DNA of 64,000 nucleotides from Firmicutes bacterium OM04-13BH (GTDB lineage Bacteria > Bacillota > Clostridia > Lachnospirales > Lachnospiraceae): the NCBI GenBank assembly GCA_003481745.1, contig QULP01000006.1, forward strand, positions 1 through 64,000, given 5' to 3'. The position numbers and the translations under genes are program-made. The notes below the pieces were generated by a model. It was not told where the DNA came from and ran no database searches. It worked only from the letters and a program-made list of their open reading frames with translations. Within the stretch, counting starts at the first letter, position 1; the number at the start of each line of letters is the position of its first letter. This document shows, in pieces, positions 18,763-26,283 of this stretch.

Positions 18763-19206
18763 AGTTTTTCCCTCTTCCCTTAACTAAACTGAACTATTTC
18801 AAGTATTAGTTCGTCCTAAAAAAAATAGTGGGTTCCTGTCGGACGATGAAATTGATTATTCAAAAATTTCCATCAATTTCATCAAGATATGGGGGTCGTT
18901 CTACTCTATCATCAGATATAAGATCTAGAATTCTATAAATAATAATATCGCAACATATAGTAATGCGATGATGGGTTTTCAATATAATTTTTTCTCATTG
19001 TCTATTTGAATCAGAGAATGTTTCTCATCAACATTCTGAATTGTATACCATTTGTGGTTTTTTTATAATGTTACAAATAGGAAAGATTTTTTTTATTTTT
19101 TTGTAAAATCTATTCCATCATATCGATATTCTTCCATTAATATCTTGTTATGAACTTCGTTCAAAAAAAAAGAAACCATGCCTCAACACGATTTCTCTTT
19201 CTTTTT
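18763..19206 (-). promoter_or_regulatory. Pilus operon control region (conserved block copy 1)
   Basis: 444 bases without a gene. Bases 18792-19035 are identical over 244 bp to 20955-21198. Read on the minus strand, a -35 TTGAAA (18977-18982), 17-base spacer and TATATG (18954-18959) make a plausible promoter. Two ATGAGAAA direct repeats spaced 30 bases (18991-18998 and 19021-19028) sit just upstream, as for an activator. The resulting leader of about 185 bases holds a 12-bp hairpin (18845-18856 with 18872-18883). A dyad AACTA-N10-TAGTT near 18792 resembles an Rrf2-type operator. The promoter call is by eye. Confidence 0.6.
19163..19196 (-). terminator. Terminator of the Rrf2-PucR fusion gene
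   Basis: On the minus strand, AGAAATCGTG pairs with CATGGTTTCT (two wobbles) and is followed by a run of nine T residues. It begins about ten bases beyond the stop codon at 19207. Confidence 0.8.
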
Positions 19207-20925
19207 CTATTCTATTTCTTTTAACATTTTATAAATAATCAGGCCATTACTGACTGCCAGCACTTCATTTGCATTGTCAAAATTAATTCCGGAAATTTGT
19301 TTTATTTTTTCAAGCCTGTAAGATATCGTTCTATAATGAACAAACATTGCACCTGCAGTTTTCTTGATGCTTTGGTTATTTCTAAGATACATCTGCAAGG
19401 TTGGAATCAATTCTCCCTTATGTTCATCATCATATAAATATAATTTCTTTAATGTTTCCGGAATGCATCTTTCCAATTCCGTCACATCATCAACTTTGTC
19501 GAATATCTGGAAAAATCCGAGGTTTGAATAATGTACTACTGACTTACTCTTATCACCAGTCACCTGGCGGATAATCTCAATATACTTGATAGCCTGACTT
19601 GCTTCGTGATAAGATTCTTTCAATCGTTGATACCCTTCCACACTTTTTCCTATACCAATCTGAAAGTCTGTATCTTTCTTTCTATAAAGGATGCTTTGCT
19701 GGATAACCTCCTCTATTTCTTCCATCTCTTTCTGATATTCCAGTTCTGTCTGATTGGAATCTACCTGTTGAATCATAACAATCTGATCCATATTTCTGTA
19801 AATAAGCGCATCCGGCAAAAGATGCATCAATTCACCCTCGATAACCCCTACTTCGTGAAGCTGTTCTTTTGTATATTTTCTTTGTACATTTTTTGTGATG
19901 GTATGAAAATCAACAACCCTGTAAGTATCGCTTTCTTTCATTCCGAGCTGTGCTGCCGCTTCAGTCATTTCTTTCGAACTCAGTAATCCATTCAGAATAT
20001 TTTGGATAATATCTCTCTGATACGTCTTTTTTTCTTCATCCTGTGCAAATTCACTCAAAAATCCATCCTGTAAGTTAATAGTCGCATTTTCGAGTTCCAT
20101 ACAAACATCCTGTTCTTTTTTTCTTAGCTCCTGTTCTATTGTTACAATCGTATTCGGAATCACTTTTGTATTATGAAATGTAATAATTGCTGTATTTTCC
20201 TTTACATCCACATACTTACTAGCTTTCATCCATACATACGATGTACCGTTATTTTCGATGATTCCGCGATAGAAAATTTCTTCTTCCACACATCCATCTA
20301 CAAGATGTTCTGTTAAATTCTCACCTGCAAGACATTTCTGGACATTTAGCCAGTCTGCTTCACAAATATATTTTTCCGTATATTTTTTTATAAAGTCATC
20401 ATATGATTCTGCTGTTTTTACTTGTTCATAGACATCATGATTATGAGAATAAATACATTCATAATCTTTTTCTCTCAGATTAACTTTTATAATCACATAA
20501 AATTTTCCAAGATATTCATCCTTACCAGGACGGATAATGTCTGATATCTTTACGCTTTCCAAGCGGTTATTGTATATATTTTGCAGATCCAGCAGAATCT
20601 GATGTACTTTACAGCAGGCTATATAATTTTTGGAGCAACCTCCCTCTTTTTCCAGGCACCTGCTAATTGCCATGGTGGGTTCTGTACACGATATCACATC
20701 CCTTAAAGATATATTCTCTGGCTGTTTTGCAATCTGATATCCACCCTTTATCCCTTCACAGGCTTTTATGATTCCTGCTTGTTTTAATTTTTTTGTTATT
20801 TTTGGAATATAACTGTATGGAACACTTAGTTCCTGAGATAATTCTGATGTAGAGATCATCTGGCTTTGCGCTGCCAGATAACATACGATTCTGATAGCAT
20901 AATCCGTTGTACTTGTAAGCTGCAT
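19207..20925 (-). CDS. Rrf2 (Fe-S type)-PucR/CdaR fusion regulator
   Basis: 572 residues with an unusual order. Residues 1-130 are a complete Rrf2 winged-helix domain with cysteines at about 90, 97, 104 and 105, close to the three-Cys spacing by which IscR/NsrR-type members hold an iron-sulfur cluster. Residues 135-270 are unlike either neighbour and could be a PAS-like sensor (not shown). Residues 280-572 match the PucR paralogue: a GGDEF-like helper region and a C-terminal PucR HTH (SIKKTAGAMFVHYRTISYRL). It therefore has two DNA-binding modules. Start ATG at 20925. Likely role: redox- or iron-responsive control of the pilus operon just downstream. Confidence 0.85.
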   Translation of the reverse strand: MQLTSTTDYAIRIVCYLAAQSQMISTSELSQELSVPYSYIPKITKKLKQAGIIKACEGIKGGYQIAKQPENISLRDVISCTEPTMAISRCLEKEGGCSKNYIACCKVHQILLDLQNIYNNRLESVKISDIIRPGKDEYLGKFYVIIKVNLREKDYECIYSHNHDVYEQVKTAESYDDFIKKYTEKYICEADWLNVQKCLAGENLTEHLVDGCVEEEIFYRGIIENNGTSYVWMKASKYVDVKENTAIITFHNTKVIPNTIVTIEQELRKKEQDVCMELENATINLQDGFLSEFAQDEEKKTYQRDIIQNILNGLLSSKEMTEAAAQLGMKESDTYRVVDFHTITKNVQRKYTKEQLHEVGVIEGELMHLLPDALIYRNMDQIVMIQQVDSNQTELEYQKEMEEIEEVIQQSILYRKKDTDFQIGIGKSVEGYQRLKESYHEASQAIKYIEIIRQVTGDKSKSVVHYSNLGFFQIFDKVDDVTELERCIPETLKKLYLYDDEHKGELIPTLQMYLRNNQSIKKTAGAMFVHYRTISYRLEKIKQISGINFDNANEVLAVSNGLIIYKMLKEIE

Positions 20926-21369
20926 AGTTTTTACCCCTTTCCTTATCTAAACTAAACTATTTCAAGTATTAGTTCGTCCTAAAAAAAATAGTGGGTTCCT
21001 GTCGGACGATGAAATTGATTATTCAAAAATTTCCATCAATTTCATCAAGATATGGGGGTCGTTCTACTCTATCATCAGATATAAGATCTAGAATTCTATA
21101 AATAATAATATCGCAACATATAGTAATGCGATGATGGGTTTTCAATATAATTTTTTCTCATTGTCTATTTGAATCAGAGAATGTTTCTCATCAACATTTC
21201 TAAAATTATATACCATTTTCATTTTTTTTATAATGTTCCAAACAGGAAAAGATTTTTTATTTTTTTGTAAAATCTGTTCCATCGTACCGATACTCTTCCA
21301 TATAATACTTTTTTATGAACTTCGTTCAAAAAAAGAAACCATGCCTCAACACGATTTCTCTTTCTTTTT
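20926..21369 (-). promoter_or_regulatory. Control region of the fusion regulator (conserved block copy 2)
   Basis: 444 bases without a gene. Bases 20955-21198 are identical to the block before the pilus operon and so carry the same predicted promoter, two ATGAGAAA repeats, hairpin and dyad. Outside that block the two regions differ by scattered substitutions and small indels, so the identity stops sharply on both sides. Confidence 0.6.
21328..21359 (-). terminator. Terminator of the PucR gene
   Basis: Same stem as at 19163-19196 (AGAAATCGTG with CATGGTTTCT), followed on the minus strand by a T run, about ten bases past the stop at 21370. Confidence 0.8.
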
Positions 21370-23028
21370 CTACTCTATTTCTTTTAACATTTTATAAATA
21401 ATCAGACCATTACTGACTGCCAGTACTTCATTTGCATTGTCAAAATTTATTCCAGAAATTTGTTTTATTTTTTCAAGCCTGTAAGATATCGTTCTATAAT
21501 GAACAAACATTGCGTCTGCAGTTTTCCTGATACTTTGCTTATTTCTAAGATACATCTGCAAGGTTGTAATCAATTCTCCCTTATGTTCATCATCATATAA
21601 ATATAATTTCTTTAATGTTTCCGGAATGTATCTTTCCAGTTCCGTCACATCATCAATTTCGCCGAATATCTGGAAAAATCCGAGGTTCGAATAATGTACT
21701 ACTGACTTATTCTTATCACCAGTCACCAGGCGGATAATGTCTATATACTTGATAGCCCGACTTGCTTCGTGATAAGATTCTTTCAGCCGTTGATACCCTT
21801 CCACACTTTTTCCTATACCAATCTGAAAGTCTGTATCTTTCTTTCTATAAAGGATGCTTCGCTGGATAACATCCTCTACTTCTTCCATCTCTTTCTGATA
21901 CTCCAGTTCTGTCTGATTGGAATCTACCTGTTGAATCATAACAATCTGATCCATATTTCTGTAAATAAGCGCATCCGGCAAAAGATGCATCAATTCACCC
22001 TCGATAACCCCTACTTCGTGAAGCTGTTCTTTTGTATATTTTCTTTGTACATTTTTTGTGATGGTATGAAAATCAACAACCCTGTAAGTATCGCTTTCTT
22101 TCATTCCGAGCTGTGCTGCCGCTTCAGTCATTTCTTTCGAACTCAGTAATCCATTCAGAATATTATGGATAATATCTCTCTGATACTTCTTTTTCACTTC
22201 ATCCTGTGCAAATTCACTCAAAAATCCATACTGCAAGTTAATAATCGCATTCTCGATTGCCATATAATCAAGTTCTATCAGTTCTCTATTTTCTTCTGTG
22301 ATTGTTATATATATATCCACCTCACTCAATATGGCAAATTTCACTATATATTGAACACAGCTTCCTTTCATCTGCTTCATATATTGAAATTTCGTAATAA
22401 TATTGGGTTTATATGGCTGAATTTCATCTGACAATATTAACTTGGAGTTGTCCAAGTTTGTTGAAACCATACAATTAAGATTACCATAATACAATACAAC
22501 AGGATTCTCGATCATGATGCTTAAAAATTTGATAATATCACTTGCTGTATTGCTTGATCCATTATTTTTTAAAATAAACGTATTAAAATTATCATGTGTA
22601 ATTTTAAAATACTTTAAGCGTGCAGTGTCTTTATCGAATACCTGCATCATAACATGACGGATAATTCCCCAGTAATATAAATCTCCTGGAATTTCTACCA
22701 GAGGAATTTCATATTTTTTGCAGTGTTTTTCTAATAAACTCAATCTGCGTCCTGTAGGATCATATTCTTTTTTTTTCTTTACAATGAATCCACTTATATC
22801 ACTTTTAACTAAATCTTCAAAATGCTGCTCTACTTCTCGATCACTGCATGATAAATATACCTGAAGACTGGTTATGAGTATTTCACCACCCGTCAGGTAT
22901 CGCTCCATATCTTCAATTTCGATTATTCGAATGCCTTTCACTTCCAAATCTAGACCTTTTTCACCGCAAAGCAGCTTCATTTTTGAAAATTGTTCTGATT
23001 CAAGTAATTTTCTTACAGTATATCCCAT
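21370..23028 (-). CDS. PucR-family transcriptional regulator
   Basis: 552 residues. N-terminal PucR domain (about 1-125; YTVRKLLESEQF, and GGEILITSLQVYL), central region, and C-terminal PucR HTH (about 495-545; SIRKTADAMFVHYRTISYRL). From about residue 258 to the end it is nearly identical to the fusion regulator, so both should bind related DNA. Ribosome site AAGGAG six bases before ATG at 23028. The only strong promoter seen upstream is inside the invertible segment at 23057-23336, which points to phase-variable expression. PucR relatives often activate catabolic or stress genes; here the pilus genes are the obvious target. Confidence 0.85.
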   Translation of the reverse strand: MGYTVRKLLESEQFSKMKLLCGEKGLDLEVKGIRIIEIEDMERYLTGGEILITSLQVYLSCSDREVEQHFEDLVKSDISGFIVKKKKEYDPTGRRLSLLEKHCKKYEIPLVEIPGDLYYWGIIRHVMMQVFDKDTARLKYFKITHDNFNTFILKNNGSSNTASDIIKFLSIMIENPVVLYYGNLNCMVSTNLDNSKLILSDEIQPYKPNIITKFQYMKQMKGSCVQYIVKFAILSEVDIYITITEENRELIELDYMAIENAIINLQYGFLSEFAQDEVKKKYQRDIIHNILNGLLSSKEMTEAAAQLGMKESDTYRVVDFHTITKNVQRKYTKEQLHEVGVIEGELMHLLPDALIYRNMDQIVMIQQVDSNQTELEYQKEMEEVEDVIQRSILYRKKDTDFQIGIGKSVEGYQRLKESYHEASRAIKYIDIIRLVTGDKNKSVVHYSNLGFFQIFGEIDDVTELERYIPETLKKLYLYDDEHKGELITTLQMYLRNKQSIRKTADAMFVHYRTISYRLEKIKQISGINFDNANEVLAVSNGLIIYKMLKEIE

Positions 23029-23056
23029 CGTTACTCCTTATCCATTGCCAAATCAA

Positions 23057-23081
23057 TACAACATAATATCTGTTATGTTGT
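23057..23081 (+). repeat. Inverted repeat, left recombination site
   Basis: Half-sites ACAACATAA (23058-23066) and TTATGTTGT (23073-23081) with crossover spacer TATCTG. It lies in the PucR 5' untranslated region, about 30 bases before the start codon. Confidence 0.85.
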
Positions 23082-23247
23082 ACAGTGCCTCTATTAACCT
23101 GTTCTACCCTATTTCTGCAAGTCATTCATTTCCTCTAAAAGATAACTTTAAGCAATAAAAATAATAAAGATTATAGCCAATTTACCAAAAGCGGTACTTA
23201 AATAGGGCACAGCTACCAAAAAATCAGAAAGGAACTATGTAATATGA

Positions 23248-23271
23248 ACAGCATAACAGATAGCAGGGTGT
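23248..23271 (-). repeat. Third, degenerate recombination site inside the element
   Basis: Matches the right site at 19 of 24 positions, including the full CAGATA spacer and most of the left half-site (CATAA). It is in direct orientation with the right site. Recombination between these two would excise the 64 bases that carry the promoter. Confidence 0.5.
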
Positions 23272-23279
23272 TATTTAAC

Positions 23280-23308
23280 ATTATATCGTACGAAAAATAA
23301 TCTGTCCA
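23280..23308 (-). promoter_or_regulatory. Invertible promoter, currently facing PucR
   Basis: On the minus strand: -35 TGGACA (23303-23308), 17-base spacer, -10 TATAAT (23280-23285). Five of six and six of six consensus matches with ideal spacing. The -35 lies four bases inside the right inverted repeat, the usual place in promoter invertons. Leader of about 245 bases to PucR. Confidence 0.75.
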
Positions 23309-23311
23309 TAA

Positions 23312-23336
23312 ACAACATAACAGATATTATGTTGTA
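23312..23336 (-). repeat. Inverted repeat, right recombination site
   Basis: Mirror copy of the left site (half-sites at 23312-23320 and 23327-23335, spacer CAGATA). The half-site encodes the last two residues (Thr-Thr) and the stop codon of the recombinase gene, so the stop is kept in both orientations. Confidence 0.85.
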
Positions 23337-24202
23337 CATTCCAATATTTCCTGTTCGACAATCTTATCTAGCTTCTTTTGGAACACTGTTTCTGTAGTTG
23401 CTGTATATATTCTCGTTACATTGATACTGCTATGTCCAAGTAAATCCGCAAGACCTGTAATATCTTTTGTCACTTTATAATAAATCCTTGCAAATAGATG
23501 TCGAAAATTATGCGGGAATATTTTTGATTCTGCTACTCCTGCCTTTTCTTTTAATCGTTTCATTTCTCTCCAAATATTACTTCTGTCTTTTAACTTCCCA
23601 TTTTTCGTGACAAATATCCAACCTTCTGCTACTTGGTTATTATGGCAATAGGAAAGAAGTTTCCTTTGCAATACCTTAGGCAAAAAAATCCTTCTATACT
23701 TTCCTTTATTATAAATCTCTATCTTTCCAGATTTTACACGCTCCACTGTAAAATATTTTATTTCACTGATCCGGATTCCTGTACATGCTATTGTTTCAAT
23801 ACACAATGCAAGCTGTTCTTTTCCTTCTGCCATAGCTGTTGCAATCAATTTCCTGCATTCTTTTTCTGTCAATTCTTTCTGTTCCTGTAAAAAAGGCTGC
23901 TTCTGCACTTTTATTCTTTTCACTTTCAGCTTTCCTACATTCAAAAATTCCAGGAACTGATTCAAGGCGGCAAGCATTGAATTAACACTATTGACAGCAT
24001 ATTTTTGAGCAAGCCATTCTTTATATTGCAACAATACTTTTTTATTGATCCGCTTATCATCTGCCAAAAAAGATAAAAACTTTTTTATATCTGCCATATA
24101 TTTATTGATTGTTGCCTTTGCATTTTCTTTCTGGTATAGATAATCTGCAAATTTTTCTATCTCACTTTCTGATACCTCTATTGAAAAATCCATCTGTTCC
24201 AT
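23327..24202 (-). CDS. Tyrosine recombinase, probable DNA invertase of the adjacent switch
   Basis: Site-specific recombinase of the phage-integrase/XerC-D family, about 291 residues. N-terminal SAM-like core-binding domain (about 1-105) and C-terminal catalytic domain with Arg in CTGIRISEI, a Lys region in YNKGKYRRI, HNFRHLFAR, and LLGHSSINVTRIYT carrying the His and the nucleophilic Tyr. All catalytic residues are visible. AGGAGG is nine bases from the ATG at 24202 but only three from the ATG at 24208, so 24202 is preferred. There is no excisionase or other mobile-element gene beside it, and its 3' end contains the right inverted repeat, which argues for a dedicated inversion enzyme. Confidence 0.9.
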   Translation of the reverse strand: MEQMDFSIEVSESEIEKFADYLYQKENAKATINKYMADIKKFLSFLADDKRINKKVLLQYKEWLAQKYAVNSVNSMLAALNQFLEFLNVGKLKVKRIKVQKQPFLQEQKELTEKECRKLIATAMAEGKEQLALCIETIACTGIRISEIKYFTVERVKSGKIEIYNKGKYRRIFLPKVLQRKLLSYCHNNQVAEGWIFVTKNGKLKDRSNIWREMKRLKEKAGVAESKIFPHNFRHLFARIYYKVTKDITGLADLLGHSSINVTRIYTATTETVFQKKLDKIVEQEILECTT

Positions 24203-24327
24203 AATCATAGTCCTCCTGAGAATTCATTTTCTTTCATTATAGCTGTTCGCTTTTTCGTATTCCCATACACTACTTTTTCTACTTGTTATGTATCCACGGT
24301 TTTTCAATATTTATCTCCAATTATATA

Positions 24328-24400
24328 TCGTATTGTTGATTTTAGTCAACAGTAGGCGATTATTTTTATCATCGATTGTGGATATAATTTAACAATACGA
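24328..24400 (+). promoter_or_regulatory. Operator/promoter region of the XRE gene
   Basis: TCGTATTGTT (24328-24337) and AACAATACGA (24391-24400) are perfect 10-bp inverted copies. GTTGA-N6-TCAAC (24335-24350) overlaps the first. A TATAAT at 24383-24388 could be the -10. The dyads are candidates for autoregulation by the XRE protein and lie about 125 bases before the recombinase start, so they could serve both genes. Confidence 0.5.
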
Positions 24401-24419
24401 GAGGAGATGTTTTATACTA

Positions 24420-24794
24420 ATGTCGGATAGCGAATTATGTTTACAGGAAATTGGAAAAAGAATTATGGATCGTCGAAAAAAGCTGGGACTCACTCAAGAA
24501 GCACTTGCAGAAAAAGGTGAAGTCACTACCCAGTTTGTTTCTTATGCTGAATCAGGGAAGCGAGCAATGAGGCCTGAAAATCTGCTAAAAATCTCCTCTG
24601 CTTTAGAAGTAAGTGCCGATTATTTACTCACTGGTGAAATTATAGATAAGGATCTGTTGATTCTTTCAGATAAGCTCCGCCGACTCACTCCTTCACAGGT
24701 ACGCACAGTTGAAGCTATTATAGATGAATGTAACAACCTTTTTAATCAGAAAGAAATTACCCTTCTCTCTCAAAAAAGGAATGGAAGCTACTAA
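24420..24794 (+). CDS. XRE-family transcriptional regulator
   Basis: 124 residues: N-terminal XRE helix-turn-helix (about 8-67; LGLTQEALAEKGEVTTQFVSY, and NLLKISSALEVSADYLLTGE), then a helical C-terminal part of about 50 residues. Ribosome site GAGGAG about 12 bases upstream of the ATG. Divergent from the recombinase gene across a 217-base region with dyads, so it may repress itself and possibly the recombinase, setting switching frequency. Confidence 0.85.
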   Translation: MSDSELCLQEIGKRIMDRRKKLGLTQEALAEKGEVTTQFVSYAESGKRAMRPENLLKISSALEVSADYLLTGEIIDKDLLILSDKLRRLTPSQVRTVEAIIDECNNLFNQKEITLLSQKRNGSY

Positions 24795-24847
24795 AACAGT
24801 TAATGACATTGCGTATTTATAAAGTTTTTTTGCCGTGCAGAAATAAA

Positions 24848-24891
24848 AAACCTTGAGGTACAAGCTGATTTTTGCTCATATCTCAAGGTTT
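24848..24891 (+). terminator. Terminator after the XRE gene
   Basis: Arms AAACCTTGAG (24848-24857) and CTCAAGGTTT (24882-24891), extended by a few weaker pairs, followed by a T-rich tract. 54 bases past the XRE stop. Confidence 0.75.
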
Positions 24892-24974
24892 AATTTCTTT
24901 TTGTTGGTCGCTAATCATTTTTACCCTTTTCAGGATAATTATATTTGCACCTTAACATTCAAGTTGCTCAAACT

Positions 24975-25007
24975 CCTTTGCGTACTGCGTTTCATGACAC
25001 GCAAAGG
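24975..25007. other. Isolated 9-bp stem hairpin
   Basis: CCTTTGCGT (24975-24983) pairs with ACGCAAAGG (24999-25007) over a 15-base loop. It lies in the gene-free 24892-25108 stretch between the XRE terminator and the broken ATPase pair, with no T run. Function unknown; no other signal seen in that stretch. Confidence 0.3.
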
Positions 25008-25108
25008 CTGTTATTAGAGGCTTGCATTTCGAATGTGTGTTATGTTCTTGTGCTTTTCGCACCGCTTATGAAGAAATAAACTCCAAAATTACTCCATTTT
25101 ACTCTTTA

Positions 25109-25354
25109 TTATTTTGACGAATAATATTCTTCAAATTTCTGTTCTTTTTCCTCTGATTCATAACGATTGGCAACGTTTGGACAACTTTTCTTTGCTTCCA
25201 AAAACACGATACTATTTTCATCATACTTTAGAATGAACTCAACCGTTTTTATCCCTAAACCAAGATCTTTGTAAATTTTAGAATTCTCAATATGAAACAA
25301 ATTTGTTTCATCAAATTTTCCAAAATTCATTTCCGATTCCGTTATGATTTTCAC
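25109..25354 (-). pseudogene. Short partner gene of the AAA ATPase, probably 3'-truncated
   Basis: 81 residues, GTG start overlapping the ATPase stop in GTGA. Beta-rich N-terminal part (YKDLGLGIKTVEFILKYDE) followed by FLEAKKSCPNVANRYE, which resembles the catalytic strand of a restriction-like fold only in a general way. It ends abruptly in EEYYSSK; I recall longer homologues next to the same ATPase, so the 3' end is probably lost. Function unknown. Confidence 0.5.
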
Positions 25355-26227
25355 TTTAGTACCACCCCAATTTCTTCTCTGTAAAGCTGTCGGAAAGTAT
25401 CCATGATTGCATTATGTTCTAACAGTTCAAATTCTGTTGCTGTCTCACATTGTACTTTTTCTTCATCATCTTTATATAAAGAAATGTATTGAACCTCACT
25501 TTCCTTACTCCGTTTTACCTCGATATACTTAGATAAGAAATAATCATGGGTAGATACGAAAATCTGTACTCCCTCACTTTCCAGCATGATCAGCAATTCA
25601 GCTAGCACAGAAATATATTTCGGATTGATATTTGCTTCTGGTTCATCCCAAAATAATACAGATCCTTTTTCCAGCGTGCCATTCTTAATTAGCTGCCATA
25701 ACAATGCTATTTTTCGCAATCCTTCAGCTACCAGGTTGAATTCCAATTTAGCCTGTGTACCTGGTTTCAGATAAAATCTGTCATCATGCAAGGTTACTTT
25801 TCCAGAACTGATTTTTTGTAAAATATCCAGATATTTTTTTCTCGCTGCGGAATCAACTCCTCTGGAAATATCAATCTTTGCTGCTGCAATAACGTCCAGA
25901 TAAGTATCATCAAATTCTACATTCCCCATTTTCACTGCTGCATCCAGATTCCACCGAGATTTTTGCTGTATTATTACCATTTTTATTTCTGTTTACCAGC
26001 CGCCCGATACTAGACTGATCAGGGCGAAAAAGCATTGTTGTCTTCTGTGAAAATGACACATCATGTTTTGATGCCTGACACGCTGCATAAGCCAGCTTCA
26101 TGATATGCGTTTTTCCCATACCATTTTCTCCAACTAATACATTTAATCCTTTACTGAATGGTATCGTAATATCTTCAAATACTGTGAAATTTTCTGCTTC
26201 GATCCTTGTTAATGGCATTTCCATCAC
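25351..26227 (-). pseudogene. AAA-family ATPase (OLD/RecF-like), internal deletion with frameshift
   Basis: The N-terminal frame (26227 to about 25950) has Walker A VGENGMGKTHIMKL. The C-terminal frame (about 25980 to 25351) has FNLVAEGLRKIALLW (signature), VLFWDEPEANINP (Walker B) and FVSTHDYFLS (switch His). The two are in different frames and meet near 25950, between NGNNTAK and RWNLDAAVKMGN, so part of the middle is missing. The order and motifs are those of anti-phage or repair SMC-like ATPases, but the break should abolish function. Start ATG near 26227 or 26224 after GGTGATGG. Confidence 0.75.
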
Positions 26228-26283
26228 CTCAATTATTTTAACTTTTTAGATTTTCTTTGACTAATCTTGGACTAACCTATTTT

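Larger units (their letters stand above)
18481..20095. repeat. Tandem duplication, copy 1
   Basis: The segment 18481-20095 matches 20645-22258. In minus-strand order each copy contains the PucR-type C-terminal half of one regulator gene, its terminator, the intergenic control block, and the Rrf2-domain start of the next gene. Identity is complete in the control block, high in the PucR half, and clearly lower towards the end of the Rrf2 part. About 550 unique bases lie between the copies and form the middle of the fusion gene. Confidence 0.85.
20645..22258. repeat. Tandem duplication, copy 2
   Basis: Second copy of the segment at 18481-20095, joining the Rrf2-coding start of the fusion gene, control block 20955-21198 and the PucR C-terminal half of the gene at 21370-23028. 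The shared sequence ends near 22258, where the paralogue's own N-terminal part begins. Confidence 0.85.
23057..23336. other. Predicted invertible promoter element (inverton)
   Basis: Perfect 25-bp inverted repeats at 23057-23081 and 23312-23336 bracket about 230 bases that contain no gene but do contain a sigma-A-type promoter. It lies between a tyrosine recombinase gene and a regulator gene. Each repeat is itself two 9-bp inverted half-sites (ACAACATAA, TTATGTTGT) around a 6-base asymmetric spacer (TATCTG or CAGATA), the layout of a tyrosine recombinase core site. In the orientation given the promoter faces PucR (ON). After inversion it would face the 3' end of the recombinase gene. Confidence 0.85.

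Noticed and set aside
18910..18925. CUGAUGA motif in the transcribed strand of the conserved control block, as in hammerhead ribozymes
   Set aside because: No GAAA with a pairing stem II follows at the required distance and no cleavage-site context; chance occurrence.
24975..25007. 9-bp hairpin as part of a second CRISPR or attachment site
   Set aside because: Single copy in the window, unlike the 26.8 kb repeats, and no adjacent direct repeat.
25351..26227. AAA ATPase and small partner as a working anti-phage system
   Set aside because: The ATPase is split by a frameshift with missing middle sequence and the partner seems 3'-truncated, so an active system is not supported.
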